Assembly: GCA_028871815.1 (NCBI GenBank)
Contig: JAGWMJ010000017.1
Span: 1-43,768, forward strand
From: Armatimonadota bacterium
Lineage (GTDB): Bacteria; Armatimonadota; Chthonomonadetes; Chthonomonadales; Chthonomonadaceae
Length of the DNA: 43,768 nt
Direction: 5' to 3'
This document shows, one piece after another, positions 1-8,634 of the stretch. The position numbers and the translations under genes were made by a program. The notes under the pieces are model-generated. The model was not told where the DNA came from. It made no database searches and saw nothing but the letters and a program-made list of their open reading frames with translations. Position 1 is the stretch's first letter. Every line of letters starts with the position of its first letter.

Positions 1-447
1 ACCCCGCCACGACGGAAAATGCTAACCCGGTGACGATCTGTGTACCGTAGAGGCGCTGGAATCCGATTCCGACATTGGGATCCGTGTTGCGCAGATGGTC
101 GCAGTCATCAGAGAAAGGGCGGTTGCGCAGTACATGACCTAGCAACCACACAAGACGCCGGCGCGTCTCAGAGTAGCCGACAACTGAACTCGACGCGAGA
201 TTCGGAGCGCATTTTCACGCGAGGCGTATACAGTCGCAACGCAAACAGCGCAATCTAGCGCCACATGGACTGGACAAGCGCCAACACCGGACCCTAACCC
301 ACGATATTTCGACCGCTAGACGGCACCTGAAACCGGCCGCGGAAGCCAATCCGAGAAAGCGGCGACCAATAACGCACGTGTCGCGACAGCCGACAGCGTA
401 GCTGGAGGATTACGGGCGCGAAGTCGTCTACCGATGCGAGAAACAAC
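1..447. other. Gene-poor left edge
   Basis: I see no supportable gene here. Short open frames exist on both strands, but they lack ribosome binding sites and recognisable protein motifs. The DNA lies next to an RHS fragment, so it may be decayed DNA from the same lost RHS locus. That is inference. Confidence 0.4.
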
Positions 448-756
448 ATGGTAGAATGCCGATATGGCTGCGCCAGCCCCCTCGCCTTCGATGACCACGG
501 CCAGCTCAAGTCGATCATGCAGTGCACCGTGGTGACCAGTTTCGGCTACGACGCTCTCGGCCGCCGCGTGAACCGCATGGCCTCAGGCACGCCTACCTCC
601 ACACAGTACGCCGGCGGCGCGCCGGTAACGGAAACGCAGGGAAGCGCCTTTACGGCGGCTTACACCCTCGGTAACGACCTGCTGCGCCGCAACGGCGAAT
701 ACCCGGCCTTCGACGGAGGCCGCGCACGTGAAACCACGCCAACGGTGATGTCGTAA
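448..756 (+). pseudogene. RHS/YD-repeat protein remnant
   Basis: The translation carries two YD/RHS-like stretches: FDDHGQLKSI followed by FGYDALGRRVNRM, then LGNDLLRRNGEYPAFDG and RARETT, which resemble the repeat leading into an RHS core. Intact RHS proteins usually exceed 1,000 residues and have a hypervariable C-terminal toxin or adhesin domain. Only about 100 residues remain here, with no signal peptide, no complete core and no toxin tip. The frame closes shortly after the core-like segment, before the next gene. I read it as a decayed fragment. The apparent start codon is probably not biological. Confidence 0.6.
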
Positions 757-834
757 TCCATCCGACGGCCGGCTCGCTGTGGCGCCGCCACCAATCGCAG
801 CCTGTTGCGCGCCTCCTGCGCCGGAGCGGAACCG

Positions 835-1401
835 ATGACCTTTCTGCGAGCTACGTACGCATGCTGGTGGGCATTCCTGGTGATCTGGCTTATTGCTTCC
901 GTCAGGAACAAGCGAACCCAGTCGCGCATGAGCATTGGCAGCTTGCTGGTTTACGCCGTGCCGCTCTGGGTGGCGGCCTGGCTGCTGCTCTGGAACCGGC
1001 TGAGACATCCGGTGCTGGCCGAGATGGTGATACCCCGCACCGTCGCGTCGGGTGCCACCGGCTTCGTTATCGTACTTCTTGGCCTCGCCGTGGCCGTTTG
1101 GGCGCGTTTCACCATTGGGCGCAACTGGAGCGGTACGGTCACCTTCAAGGACGATCATAAGCTGGTTCAAAATGGCCCGTATGCCTTTGTGAGGCACCCG
1201 ATCTATACCGGATTGCTGCTCATGTTTCTCGGGACCGCTATCGCAGGTGGAAGGTTGAGCGGTCTGGTGGCTCTGCCTCTGGCGGTGCTGAGCTGCTGGA
1301 TCAAGCTGAGGCAGGAGGAGGGGTTGATGGTGCAGCACTTTGGCGCGCAATATACCGAATACAAAACCCGCGTCAAAGCGCTGGTTCCCTTCGTTGTCTA
1401 A
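835..1401 (+). CDS. ICMT-like membrane methyltransferase
   Basis: This is an integral membrane protein of about 188 residues with four to five hydrophobic segments. The C-terminal part carries the pattern of the isoprenylcysteine carboxyl methyltransferase/PEMT-like family: GPYAFVRHPIYTG (the RHP-Y motif contacting S-adenosylmethionine and the lipid-linked substrate) followed by an EE pair in RQEEGLM and FGAQYTEYK. Bacterial members methylate small hydrophobic or lipid-linked acceptors, but the substrate cannot be read from sequence. I chose ATG at 835 over the frame opening at 805 because a purine-rich GGAGCGG lies just upstream and the hydrophobic N-terminus begins there. It stands alone, with no operon partner. 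Confidence 0.75.
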   Translation: MTFLRATYACWWAFLVIWLIASVRNKRTQSRMSIGSLLVYAVPLWVAAWLLLWNRLRHPVLAEMVIPRTVASGATGFVIVLLGLAVAVWARFTIGRNWSGTVTFKDDHKLVQNGPYAFVRHPIYTGLLLMFLGTAIAGGRLSGLVALPLAVLSCWIKLRQEEGLMVQHFGAQYTEYKTRVKALVPFVV

Positions 1402-1494
1402 CCGTTCGCGAGTGAGCCTGATCGGCGTGGACGGTTTGGTGACGCATTCGGGCGGTATGCGCCATTGTATCGCGGCGATCGCCTCGCAGTCGCT

Positions 1495-2754
1495 ATGGCA
1501 ACCTCCCGCATAGACCACACACAAGATCGGCGCCTCTGCCCTACGCGGCGGCAACTTCTGCACGCTGCCGCGGCCGCCCCAGCTCTGCTTGCGCGCGGCC
1601 TGGCGCCGGACAGCCGCGGGAAGTGGGTGTCTCCGCGCTCAGAGTGGCTGGGCCGGTGGCAGCCCTACATCCTGAGCGAATCGCGAGACCGGTATTGTGA
1701 CCGCGAGATGGGCGAGGAGCTGGGATGGCTTGTAAGTCCTTTCCTTCGAGGTTTCTGCTACGGCTATTTTGCAACGCGGGAGACCGCATGGCTCCAGCGG
1801 CTCGTCGATTGGTCGCACGCCTGGATGCGCCGCGGCGTGAAGGAGGCGGATGGCTTCATCGGCTGGCCAAAACCGGCTGGCGCCAGCACCAGTTTTGTGC
1901 CGGATTTTACAACCGACAATATGTTGGGCGAGGCCATGGCGCTGCGTCCGGCCGTGCTGATGGCGCGCCATATCGCAACCAACAAGAGGCTCTCCGCCCT
2001 ATTCGGGGCCAGCGCGCGAACCTGGCTGGAGCTTTCTGAGGCGACGTTCCGCAAGTGGTCGGATCGCGGCTGCTGGCGAAGCGTCCAATCCGGCGGTGGT
2101 GTGTGGGCCGTTCCGGAGTTCGGCATCGAGGCGGCCGGCGGACAGTTCACGAACGGCTATGGCGCCCGGTTCACCACGGGGTTCACGCTGCCGGCAAACA
2201 AGCAAAATGCCATCGCGATGTGGCTGCTTGCGATGTATGACGCCACGCATAAACCGATCTACCGGCAGCGCGCCGAGGCGTGGTTCAAGACGATGCGTCT
2301 GCGAATGAAACCTGCGAATGGCGGCCGCACACTTGTCTGGAACTATTGGGATCCAGCCGGGCCGTGGGACGCGCCGCGGTCCGGCAAACCCGGCATGTGG
2401 GTGGGTGTGCATCCCAACGGTGGTTACTACGATATCGACGTTCGCGCTATCGTATGCGCGTATCAGCACGGGATTGTCTTCACCAGGGAGGATATCAACA
2501 AGCTGATTGCAACCAACCGCGACTTTATGTGGAACCAGAAGGTTCAAGGGGCTTTATTTCAGCGGATCGATGGCGGACCGGCTGATCCTCGTTGGAAGAG
2601 TTCACCGGGCGTGCTTTGGACCGGTCTGCTGCCGTACGACGCCACGCTCCGGAAGGTCTTCGAAGCAAACTTTGAACCGGCATCGTGGGGCGGACTTGCC
2701 CTCACGCCCTGGTACCTGGCTGAGGTGGCCGAGGCGAGTAAGTCCCTAAGATAG
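1495..2754 (+). CDS. Tat-exported protein, probable alpha/alpha-barrel fold
   Basis: This protein of about 419 residues has a twin-arginine N-terminus (TRRQLLHAAAAAPALLARG), so it is probably exported folded. The rest is rich in Trp, Tyr and Gly, with repeated helical blocks containing conserved-looking aromatic motifs (NYWDPAGPWD, GVHPNGGYYDIDV, TGLLPYDATL). This is the style of (alpha/alpha)-toroid proteins that act on carbohydrates. I cannot assign a glycosidase or lyase family, and the call is fold-level inference only. ATG 1495 was preferred to the upstream frame start at 1465 because it places the RR motif at a normal distance. It ends 8 bp from the convergent hydroxyproline operon. Confidence 0.6.
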   Translation: MATSRIDHTQDRRLCPTRRQLLHAAAAAPALLARGLAPDSRGKWVSPRSEWLGRWQPYILSESRDRYCDREMGEELGWLVSPFLRGFCYGYFATRETAWLQRLVDWSHAWMRRGVKEADGFIGWPKPAGASTSFVPDFTTDNMLGEAMALRPAVLMARHIATNKRLSALFGASARTWLELSEATFRKWSDRGCWRSVQSGGGVWAVPEFGIEAAGGQFTNGYGARFTTGFTLPANKQNAIAMWLLAMYDATHKPIYRQRAEAWFKTMRLRMKPANGGRTLVWNYWDPAGPWDAPRSGKPGMWVGVHPNGGYYDIDVRAIVCAYQHGIVFTREDINKLIATNRDFMWNQKVQGALFQRIDGGPADPRWKSSPGVLWTGLLPYDATLRKVFEANFEPASWGGLALTPWYLAEVAEASKSLR

Positions 2755-2762
2755 CGGCTGGC

Positions 2763-4046
2763 TTATGCGAGAACTGCTGGAGTTGAGGCGCTCTCGAAAC
2801 GCTCGACGGCAAATGGCGCGATGTTTTGCTCCGGGGGTTCATCCCGCAGCAGTTGCGTTACCAGGCGGGCCGTAATCGGCGCCAGGCTGATTCCCATCAT
2901 GGCGTGGCCCGTGGCTACAATCAGGTTCGGCAGGCTGCTGCATCGCCCAATCACCGGCAGGCCATCGGGTGTGCATGGGCGCAGCCCGGACCACACCGGC
3001 AAGCCAACAAAGTCGCCGGCCCGGTACTGCGGAAAGTAACGCGGTATCCGGCTGCGCATACCGGCCGCGCGACGCTGGTTCACGCGCGGGTCCAGGCCGG
3101 CTATCTCCATCGTTCCGGCAAATCTCACGCCGGATCCCATCGGCGTTACGGCTACGCGTGCCTCGGTGAGTATCGCGCCAACGGCCGGCAAGCGCGAGGC
3201 CTCCGGCAGCGTGAAGCTGCACCCCTTTCCGGCCTGCAGGAGCAGCCGAATGCCGAGCGGCCGCAGCAGGCCGGCAGACCAGGAGCCGGCGGCCAGCACC
3301 ACGGAATCGGCAGGAAGCGTTTCGCCGCCAATCCGCACGCCGGTCACGCCCACACCACGTGCCTCGATCGCATCGACGCCGGCGCCGTACGATGTCACCA
3401 CTCCGGCCTGTTCGGCAGCGGCGCGAAGCTCTCGCATCAAGCCCTCCGGTGAAAGGGTGCAGTCATCGCGAAACCACGCCGCACCGGCGCCACGAAACCT
3501 GCAGCTACCCAGTTTGGCGTCGGCTTCGGCGGCCGAGAGCACTTCGGCAGTGACACCGAGTTCGTTCGCTCTGGCTGCAGCCCTGGCTTCCTCTTCGAAG
3601 CCCCGCTCGGTGGCACACAGCATCAGGAGGCCACTCTCACGAAGCTGCATTTGTGGCCACTCGGACTTGTGCTCGGAATAGATGAGCTGGGCGGCGCGGT
3701 GAAGATCGCGCAGGATCGGCATGCAGCGCTCCGTGTGCGCGTGGGTGCAGAACCGGCGAAAGGCATTCAGCCAGGACAACAGGTCACGATCCGGTCGCGG
3801 ACGAATGGCAAATGGTCCGCGCGGATTGGCGAGCATGCGGAGTCCGGCGCCAACCATCCCCGGCGCCGGAAGCGGCGCGATGTGGCTGGGCACCACCATG
3901 CCGGCGTTCCCAAAGCTGCAGCCACGGTCGTCGGCGGCGCCACGTTCGAGCAGCCTGACTTTGAGGCCGGCCCGGGCGGCATTCAACGCGATGAAGCAGC
4001 CCACAACGCCTCCGCCGATCACCACCACGGAGCCGGACCGGCTCAT
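2763..4046 (-). CDS. FAD-dependent D-hydroxyproline dehydrogenase (DadA-like)
   Basis: This is a DAO/DadA-family flavoprotein of 427 residues. The N-terminus has the dinucleotide-binding signature VVVIGGGVVGCFIA and then the acidic LLERG. The C-terminal FAD contact is seen in GLRPCTPDGLPVIG and ATGHAMMGISLAP. DadA-type enzymes oxidise D-amino acids to imino acids. The gene starts inside the stop codon of the 4-hydroxyproline epimerase (ATGA overlap at 4043-4046), so the likely substrate is cis-4-hydroxy-D-proline, giving 1-pyrroline-4-hydroxy-2-carboxylate. The context makes this more specific than a general D-amino-acid dehydrogenase. It is the last gene of the operon. Confidence 0.8.
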   Translation of the reverse strand: MSRSGSVVVIGGGVVGCFIALNAARAGLKVRLLERGAADDRGCSFGNAGMVVPSHIAPLPAPGMVGAGLRMLANPRGPFAIRPRPDRDLLSWLNAFRRFCTHAHTERCMPILRDLHRAAQLIYSEHKSEWPQMQLRESGLLMLCATERGFEEEARAAARANELGVTAEVLSAAEADAKLGSCRFRGAGAAWFRDDCTLSPEGLMRELRAAAEQAGVVTSYGAGVDAIEARGVGVTGVRIGGETLPADSVVLAAGSWSAGLLRPLGIRLLLQAGKGCSFTLPEASRLPAVGAILTEARVAVTPMGSGVRFAGTMEIAGLDPRVNQRRAAGMRSRIPRYFPQYRAGDFVGLPVWSGLRPCTPDGLPVIGRCSSLPNLIVATGHAMMGISLAPITARLVTQLLRDEPPEQNIAPFAVERFESASTPAVLA

Positions 4047-4993
4047 AACTCGCGGGCCAGATCGATGCCATACGCAAAGGGATCGTCAGGCGACACCAGT
4101 AACTCGCCCTCGCCGGTGATATGCGCCCGCCCGGTAATCGATGGAACCACTCCGCCGGGAACGGCTCGTGCCGTTGCTTCGAACACCGTTCCCAGAATGC
4201 CCTCCTGGCGCCAGGGCTCGCCCTCCTGAAGGCGGCGATCGGCGAAAAGGCAGGCGAGATGCGCGCTGGTACCGGTGCCGCACGGCGAGCGATCCCATGC
4301 GAGACCGGGACACAGCACGAAATTGCGTCCCGAATTGGCGGGGTCAATGGGTGGAGCGGTCAACTCTACGTGATCGATCTCGGCGCCGTCGTCGCCCGTG
4401 ATGCCGGCCGCTGCAAGCGCTCGCCATACGCGGGTGGAGTAGTCCACCAATTCGGGAATCGAACTCCGCTTAAGCAGAATCGGGCAGCTTTCCGTGATGT
4501 AGAACCAGTTGCCGCCCCATGCCACATCTCCGCACACGGCGCCAGCGCCCGGAACCTCGAGGCGGATGGCGGAGGCTGTGCGGCGAGCGGGTACATTCTC
4601 GATCGTCACCTGGCCATCGCGATGAAGACGGGCCGTAATCGTGCCAACCGGGGTTTCAATCGTATGGTCGCCGGCGTCGATTCGTCCCAGGTGCGCCAGA
4701 GTGGTGACAACCCCCATGGCGCCGTGCCCGCACATTCCGAGGCAGCCGCGGTTGTTGAAGAAGATGACGCCGGCCGCAGCTGCCGGATCCTCCGGCGTCA
4801 AGAGCAGCGCCCCAACCATTCCCTCGGTCCCGCGCGGTTCCAGGATGACGGAACGACGGAAGATGTCGAAATGCTCCTCAAAAAGGCGGCGTCGCTCGGC
4901 CATGCTGCCCGTATCGAGCGGCGGACTGCCCTCCACCACCACGCGTGTGGCCTCACCCGCTGTATGGGAGTCAACGACCCGGATACGCTGCAT
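4043..4993 (-). CDS. 4-hydroxyproline 2-epimerase (proline racemase family)
   Basis: The 316-residue protein belongs to the proline racemase superfamily. Both catalytic cysteines are present: Cys88 in GMCGHGAMG and Cys238 in DRSPCGTGTSA. A second Cys means epimerase or racemase; the related trans-3-hydroxyproline dehydratases have Thr at that place. Conserved DSHTAGE (residues 8-14) is also seen. In this family the enzyme interconverts trans-4-hydroxy-L-proline and cis-4-hydroxy-D-proline in the cytoplasm. Its neighbours, a DapA-like deaminase 2 bp upstream and a DadA-like oxidase overlapping its stop, support hydroxyproline rather than proline as the substrate. Confidence 0.88.
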   Translation of the reverse strand: MQRIRVVDSHTAGEATRVVVEGSPPLDTGSMAERRRLFEEHFDIFRRSVILEPRGTEGMVGALLLTPEDPAAAAGVIFFNNRGCLGMCGHGAMGVVTTLAHLGRIDAGDHTIETPVGTITARLHRDGQVTIENVPARRTASAIRLEVPGAGAVCGDVAWGGNWFYITESCPILLKRSSIPELVDYSTRVWRALAAAGITGDDGAEIDHVELTAPPIDPANSGRNFVLCPGLAWDRSPCGTGTSAHLACLFADRRLQEGEPWRQEGILGTVFEATARAVPGGVVPSITGRAHITGEGELLVSPDDPFAYGIDLAREL

Positions 4994-4995
4994 GC

Positions 4996-5913
4996 TTAAT
5001 CCACCGCCGGCATGGCGGGCCTGGATGCCAGAGCTGTTTGAATTGCGCTAATCGTAGCAGTGCGGTCGGACCCATCCAGCGGCAGCCGCGGAGCGCGCAC
5101 CCACTCCGCTCCGAGACCGGCTTCCTGTACCGCCAGCTTGATCTTCTGGATGAACTTGGGACCCACATCCAGGTGCAGAACCGGCATCATCCACCGGTAG
5201 ATCGCCCGGGCATCGTCCCACCGCCCGGCCATCATCAGGTTCCACAGGTATTGATTCTCAACCGGCAGAGCCAGCCCGGCCCCGGCGATCCAGCCTACGC
5301 CTCCCAGCAGCGTGCACTCCATAATCAGATCGTCTACGCCTGCAAACAGACGGTACCGCTCACCTACCGTGTTAAACAGGTCGGTGAATCGGCGCGTGTC
5401 GCCGGATGACTCCTTGATAGCTTCCAGGTTCCGCTCACGCGCCAACTCAGCAAACATATCGGGCGTGATATCCACACCATACGCGATCGGGTTGTTGTAA
5501 CAGATGATCGGTAGATCCACAGAGCGTGCGACGGTGCGGAAATGGGCGACGGTTTCGCGTGGATCGGAGCGGTATACCATCCCGGGAAGAAGCATCAGGC
5601 CGTCTGCGCCCAATCGGCGGCACTCGCCGCCATACCGGCAAGCCATGGCGGTGGTGCACTCGGCGACTCCACTCAGTACCGGTACGCGGCCGCCCGTTAC
5701 GCCGAGCGCCATCTCCATCACCGCCAGCTTCTCGTGTGGCTCGTGAGCCGTGTTCTCACCGAGAGAGCCAAGCATCACCAGGCCCTGCACGCCGGCCGAA
5801 ATAAGGGCCTCAATGTGCCTTGCCGTGGCGGGCAGATCGAGCGTTCCGTTTGAGTGGAACTGGGTTGTAACGGCGGGAAATACGCCTTGCCACACGATGT
5901 TCACTGCGCTCAA
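4996..5913 (-). CDS. DapA-family lyase, probable Pyr4H2C deaminase
   Basis: This is a 305-residue TIM-barrel protein of the dihydrodipicolinate synthase/N-acetylneuraminate lyase family. The Schiff-base lysine is Lys167 in LEAIKESSGD and the proton-relay tyrosine is Tyr139 in IICYNNP. The usual substrate loop GTTGE is changed to GSLGEN (about residues 49-54), so the enzyme is probably not a true DapA. With the epimerase and oxidase genes directly downstream, the likely reaction is deamination and dehydration of 1-pyrroline-4-hydroxy-2-carboxylate to 2-oxoglutarate semialdehyde. The next enzyme, a semialdehyde dehydrogenase, is not in this window. Confidence 0.8.
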   Translation of the reverse strand: MSAVNIVWQGVFPAVTTQFHSNGTLDLPATARHIEALISAGVQGLVMLGSLGENTAHEPHEKLAVMEMALGVTGGRVPVLSGVAECTTAMACRYGGECRRLGADGLMLLPGMVYRSDPRETVAHFRTVARSVDLPIICYNNPIAYGVDITPDMFAELARERNLEAIKESSGDTRRFTDLFNTVGERYRLFAGVDDLIMECTLLGGVGWIAGAGLALPVENQYLWNLMMAGRWDDARAIYRWMMPVLHLDVGPKFIQKIKLAVQEAGLGAEWVRAPRLPLDGSDRTATISAIQTALASRPAMPAVD

Positions 5914-5952
5914 ATCTCCTTCGCCGCCACCCGGCAGCCGGCTTACGCAACC

Positions 5953-6258
5953 TTATTCCGGCGGAAGTTCGGGCAGCTTCGCTCCATCGCCGATCACGGT
6001 GCTCCACTTTCGCGTTTTCCACTCCGTGACCAGGCCGTTCTGCACGTAGGGATCGGCGCGGGCGAACATCTCCGCAATCGCCGGGTCACCACCGCGAAAT
6101 ACCAGCACGGCGCCGTCTGGTGGGTCATCCAGAGCGCCGGCTAGGGCCAGTTCGCCGCGCTCGAATGCAGCACGGGCGTGAGCCAGATGCGCCGACCGGA
6201 ATGGAACACGCCGGGCGGGATAGTCTTCACATACGGTATACGTCAACAGGATGTGCAT
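5953..6258 (-). CDS. YciI-like small protein
   Basis: The 101-residue protein has the ferredoxin-like fold pattern of the YciI family: an N-terminal beta strand (MHILLTYTV), a helix with a His (FRSAHLAHARAAF), GELALAGAL, and a C-terminal GDPAIAEMFARADPYVQNGLVTEW stretch. Some YciI-like proteins are dehalogenases or muconolactone-type isomerases, but most have no known role. It is the first gene of the hydroxyproline operon, 39 bp before the deaminase gene, so it may help with an unstable pyrroline intermediate. That role is inference. A TAGGTT box lies 6 nt before its ATG. Confidence 0.7.
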   Translation of the reverse strand: MHILLTYTVCEDYPARRVPFRSAHLAHARAAFERGELALAGALDDPPDGAVLVFRGGDPAIAEMFARADPYVQNGLVTEWKTRKWSTVIGDGAKLPELPPE

Positions 6259-6264
6259 GGCCGC

Positions 6265-6270
6265 AACCTA
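6265..6270 (-). promoter_or_regulatory. TAnnnT box, possible leaderless promoter of hydroxyproline operon
   Basis: On the minus strand TAGGTT ends 6 nt before the ATG at 6258. That is the spacing expected for a -10 element of a leaderless mRNA. No convincing -35 hexamer is seen, and no Shine-Dalgarno sequence fits in the gap. Confidence 0.3.
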
Positions 6271-6362
6271 AATGGTACCGCGCGATGGGCAGCCAGACGG
6301 CACGGCGATGAGCAACCCCACGCCACGTTATGCGCCGCCGGCCCTGATGGGAAGGAGCCCTG

Positions 6363-8195
6363 ATGAAACGAGTTACCGTGTTTCTCTCTACCCTCTACGT
6401 GGTGGCGTTGGCAGCCTGCGCACAGGGACAGATACCGCACGGGTGGACGCGGCGGACGCTGGCGGATGGCAGTGTGGTCTTGACGAGTCCCGATCAAACC
6501 GCGGTGATCACCTGGCAGGCCATCGCCGATCAGCCGACGGTCAGTCTGCTCGATCAACTCCGCGGCGCCGTGAACCAGATGACCGCGGCCACTCCGCAAA
6601 TCCGCGCGATCGACGCCCCGACCGAGACGGCGCTGGGAGTCACGCATTGGGCCGACATCATCCTGGCTTTGAACAGCGGCGGAGTTCAGTACGAACGTCT
6701 GGTGCGCATCGTCCAGACCGGCGGGCATGAGTTCCTCATGACCGCGGCGGCTCCGCAGGCCGAATTCGGCGCGCTCATACGGGCTGTCAAAGCGGGAATC
6801 AATCCGATGGCGCCGCTGGCCGCGCCTGCCGCGATTGAGGCGCCGGCCACCTGGCGGGTCACGAGTATCCCAAACGGCCTTTCCGCCATCGCTCCGGACG
6901 GCCGGTCCGGCGAGGATTTGATCCTGACGGAGAGTTCCGGCAGCATTCTCACCGATCTGCACCGCCGGCTGATCGCCGAGCGTAAGCACGATGGCCCGCT
7001 GCGCGCGGTTCAACTGCAGGTCAGCCGAGACCGACATGGAGCGGTCGCGGAGTTCGTGGTATCACGCGCCGGCGTTCCCACCAGAGAGCGAGTCACCGTG
7101 ATGGCCAAAGGTGGTCGTGCCGAAGTCCGGCAGGCGTTCGCGCCCGTCGATCGCTCTCTTCCGCGCTTCACACGTGACGTTGACGGCGTTGCATCGTCCA
7201 GTCCGGAACCGGCGCCACCAATGCATCGCGCGGTTGCCGCAGACGGCAGCTTCAGCATGGATCTGCCCGCAAACTGGCATGTGATGCGCATGAGCGCACG
7301 GCAGGGCATCGTCGTTTGGGGTCCGGCAGGCGACCGGGTGTTTCAGACCACGTTCCAGGTTCCGTCAACGCTGCAGGCCGCGAATGCGGCGCTCCAGAGC
7401 CTCTCGATGGACGCCGACGGTCAACTGCCACCGGGCGCAGCCGAACTGTATCACGCGTTGGTGTCACCACGGCTCGCGCCGGCGGCGGTTATCGGCACCC
7501 TCTACCCCCATGCGGCGGCCGGCATGATCGGCCACATGAAGGTGCTTGCCGTGACGCCTGCCGGCGCCGCCGACGCGCAGGCAATTGCCTTCCGCCACGG
7601 CGCGGCCGCCATTGTGCACTATCGCTATACGCTCAACCCGACAACCGGAAGTTTGCTCATGCGCGCCACCCTGTCTCCGCCGCTGGTTCAACGCGCCGCG
7701 GTGGAGATGGAGGGCGACGCGCTGGTAATCACATATCCTTCAACAACTGCAATGCTTCGCGCCGCCGGCATCGGCGGCATGCGGTCCGCCGACGCCTGGA
7801 CGCTTTCGATCACCGGCGTTGAGGCTCCGGTCGCCGTGTTCCGGCGCCACCTGGCCACGTACGTGGCGATCGCCGAATCCACACGGATGAACATGGCGGT
7901 GCTCAAGGCGATTGTTGGTCAGCAACTGGCGCAGTCTCACGCAATCGGCCAGGCGATCTCCGGCAGCCTCGCCGACATGACGCGTTCGCAGCTGCGCGCG
8001 GCCAGCGGTTTGCGTGTGGAACCACGTGCCGGGGCGAAGCGAACACTCTACGAACTTGCCGCAGGCAGTATGTGGAGCTCGCCCGGGCAAATGCGGTTCC
8101 ACGATCTACCGGCCGACTGGCCGGCATGGCCGGCGCCGTCCAGCATGGTCGCGGCGTCGAGCGCGCAGTTCCGCAAGGTTATCGCCGGCCTGTAG
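6363..8195 (+). CDS. Large lipoprotein of unknown function
   Basis: This 610-residue protein has a signal peptide ending in the lipobox LAAC (Cys19), so it is probably acylated and anchored in the envelope. The body is rich in Ala and Pro with few charged clusters. It seems to hold repeated segments beginning in a similar way: HGWTRRTLADGSVVLTSPD near residue 27, WRVTSIPNGLSAIAPD near 160, and ADGSFSMDLPANWHVMR near 295. This suggests two or three copies of one beta-rich domain. I recognise no enzyme motif. A strong ribosome binding site (GGAAGGAG) precedes the ATG. It is divergent from the hydroxyproline operon and converges on the thioesterase gene, 19 bp away. Confidence 0.65.
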   Translation: MKRVTVFLSTLYVVALAACAQGQIPHGWTRRTLADGSVVLTSPDQTAVITWQAIADQPTVSLLDQLRGAVNQMTAATPQIRAIDAPTETALGVTHWADIILALNSGGVQYERLVRIVQTGGHEFLMTAAAPQAEFGALIRAVKAGINPMAPLAAPAAIEAPATWRVTSIPNGLSAIAPDGRSGEDLILTESSGSILTDLHRRLIAERKHDGPLRAVQLQVSRDRHGAVAEFVVSRAGVPTRERVTVMAKGGRAEVRQAFAPVDRSLPRFTRDVDGVASSSPEPAPPMHRAVAADGSFSMDLPANWHVMRMSARQGIVVWGPAGDRVFQTTFQVPSTLQAANAALQSLSMDADGQLPPGAAELYHALVSPRLAPAAVIGTLYPHAAAGMIGHMKVLAVTPAGAADAQAIAFRHGAAAIVHYRYTLNPTTGSLLMRATLSPPLVQRAAVEMEGDALVITYPSTTAMLRAAGIGGMRSADAWTLSITGVEAPVAVFRRHLATYVAIAESTRMNMAVLKAIVGQQLAQSHAIGQAISGSLADMTRSQLRAASGLRVEPRAGAKRTLYELAAGSMWSSPGQMRFHDLPADWPAWPAPSSMVAASSAQFRKVIAGL

Positions 8196-8214
8196 GCGCG
8201 GCGCGCGACTGCTT

Positions 8215-8634
8215 TTACGGTTGGCAGAAGAGCCGCTTGAGCCGGTCATCCATTCGGCGTGGCCGACCGGTGCCGGCATCCACCGCAACCCAGGTGGTGA
8301 TGGCAACCATCAGCGGCTGCGGTTCGCCATGCCGGAGAATCTCCACGCGCCGCGTGCAGGTGGCGCCCGAGGCCGCTTCAACCCAGGTCACGGCCTCCAG
8401 ATCGTCATCCGCAAACGCCGGCTTGAGGTACTCCAGGTTGTGGCGTCGAACTACCCAAACGACCTCGGCGCGGATGGCTTCCGAACTCAGCTCCTCCCAG
8501 TGCGCCCGCGCAGCCTCAAGGGCCCATCGCAGGTAGACGATGTTGTTCACGTGACGGAGACGGTCGATATCGGCCGACTCCACGCCCACCGGCATCCGGA
8601 ACACGCGTGGCGTGCCGGGCAGGCCACCGGCCAC
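8215..8634 (-). CDS. Hotdog-fold acyl-CoA thioesterase (4HBT/YbgC type)
   Basis: The 139-residue protein has the signature of 4-hydroxybenzoyl-CoA-type thioesterases: VGVESADIDRLRHVNNIVYLRW, where Asp sits in the catalytic region and HVNN is the family motif, followed by a long hydrophobic helix. Such proteins hydrolyse cytosolic acyl-CoA thioesters; chain length cannot be predicted. The start is GTG at 8634, whose first G is the last base of the esterase gene's TAG stop (a 1-base overlap). The two are therefore translationally coupled, an odd pairing of an exported esterase with a cytosolic thioesterase. Confidence 0.8.
   Translation of the reverse strand: MAGGLPGTPRVFRMPVGVESADIDRLRHVNNIVYLRWALEAARAHWEELSSEAIRAEVVWVVRRHNLEYLKPAFADDDLEAVTWVEAASGATCTRRVEILRHGEPQPLMVAITTWVAVDAGTGRPRRMDDRLKRLFCQP

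Noticed and set aside
583-1563. 326-residue frame on the minus strand
   Set aside because: It is a shadow of the ICMT-like gene, with a low-complexity Arg/Gln/His composition typical of antisense frames in GC-rich DNA.
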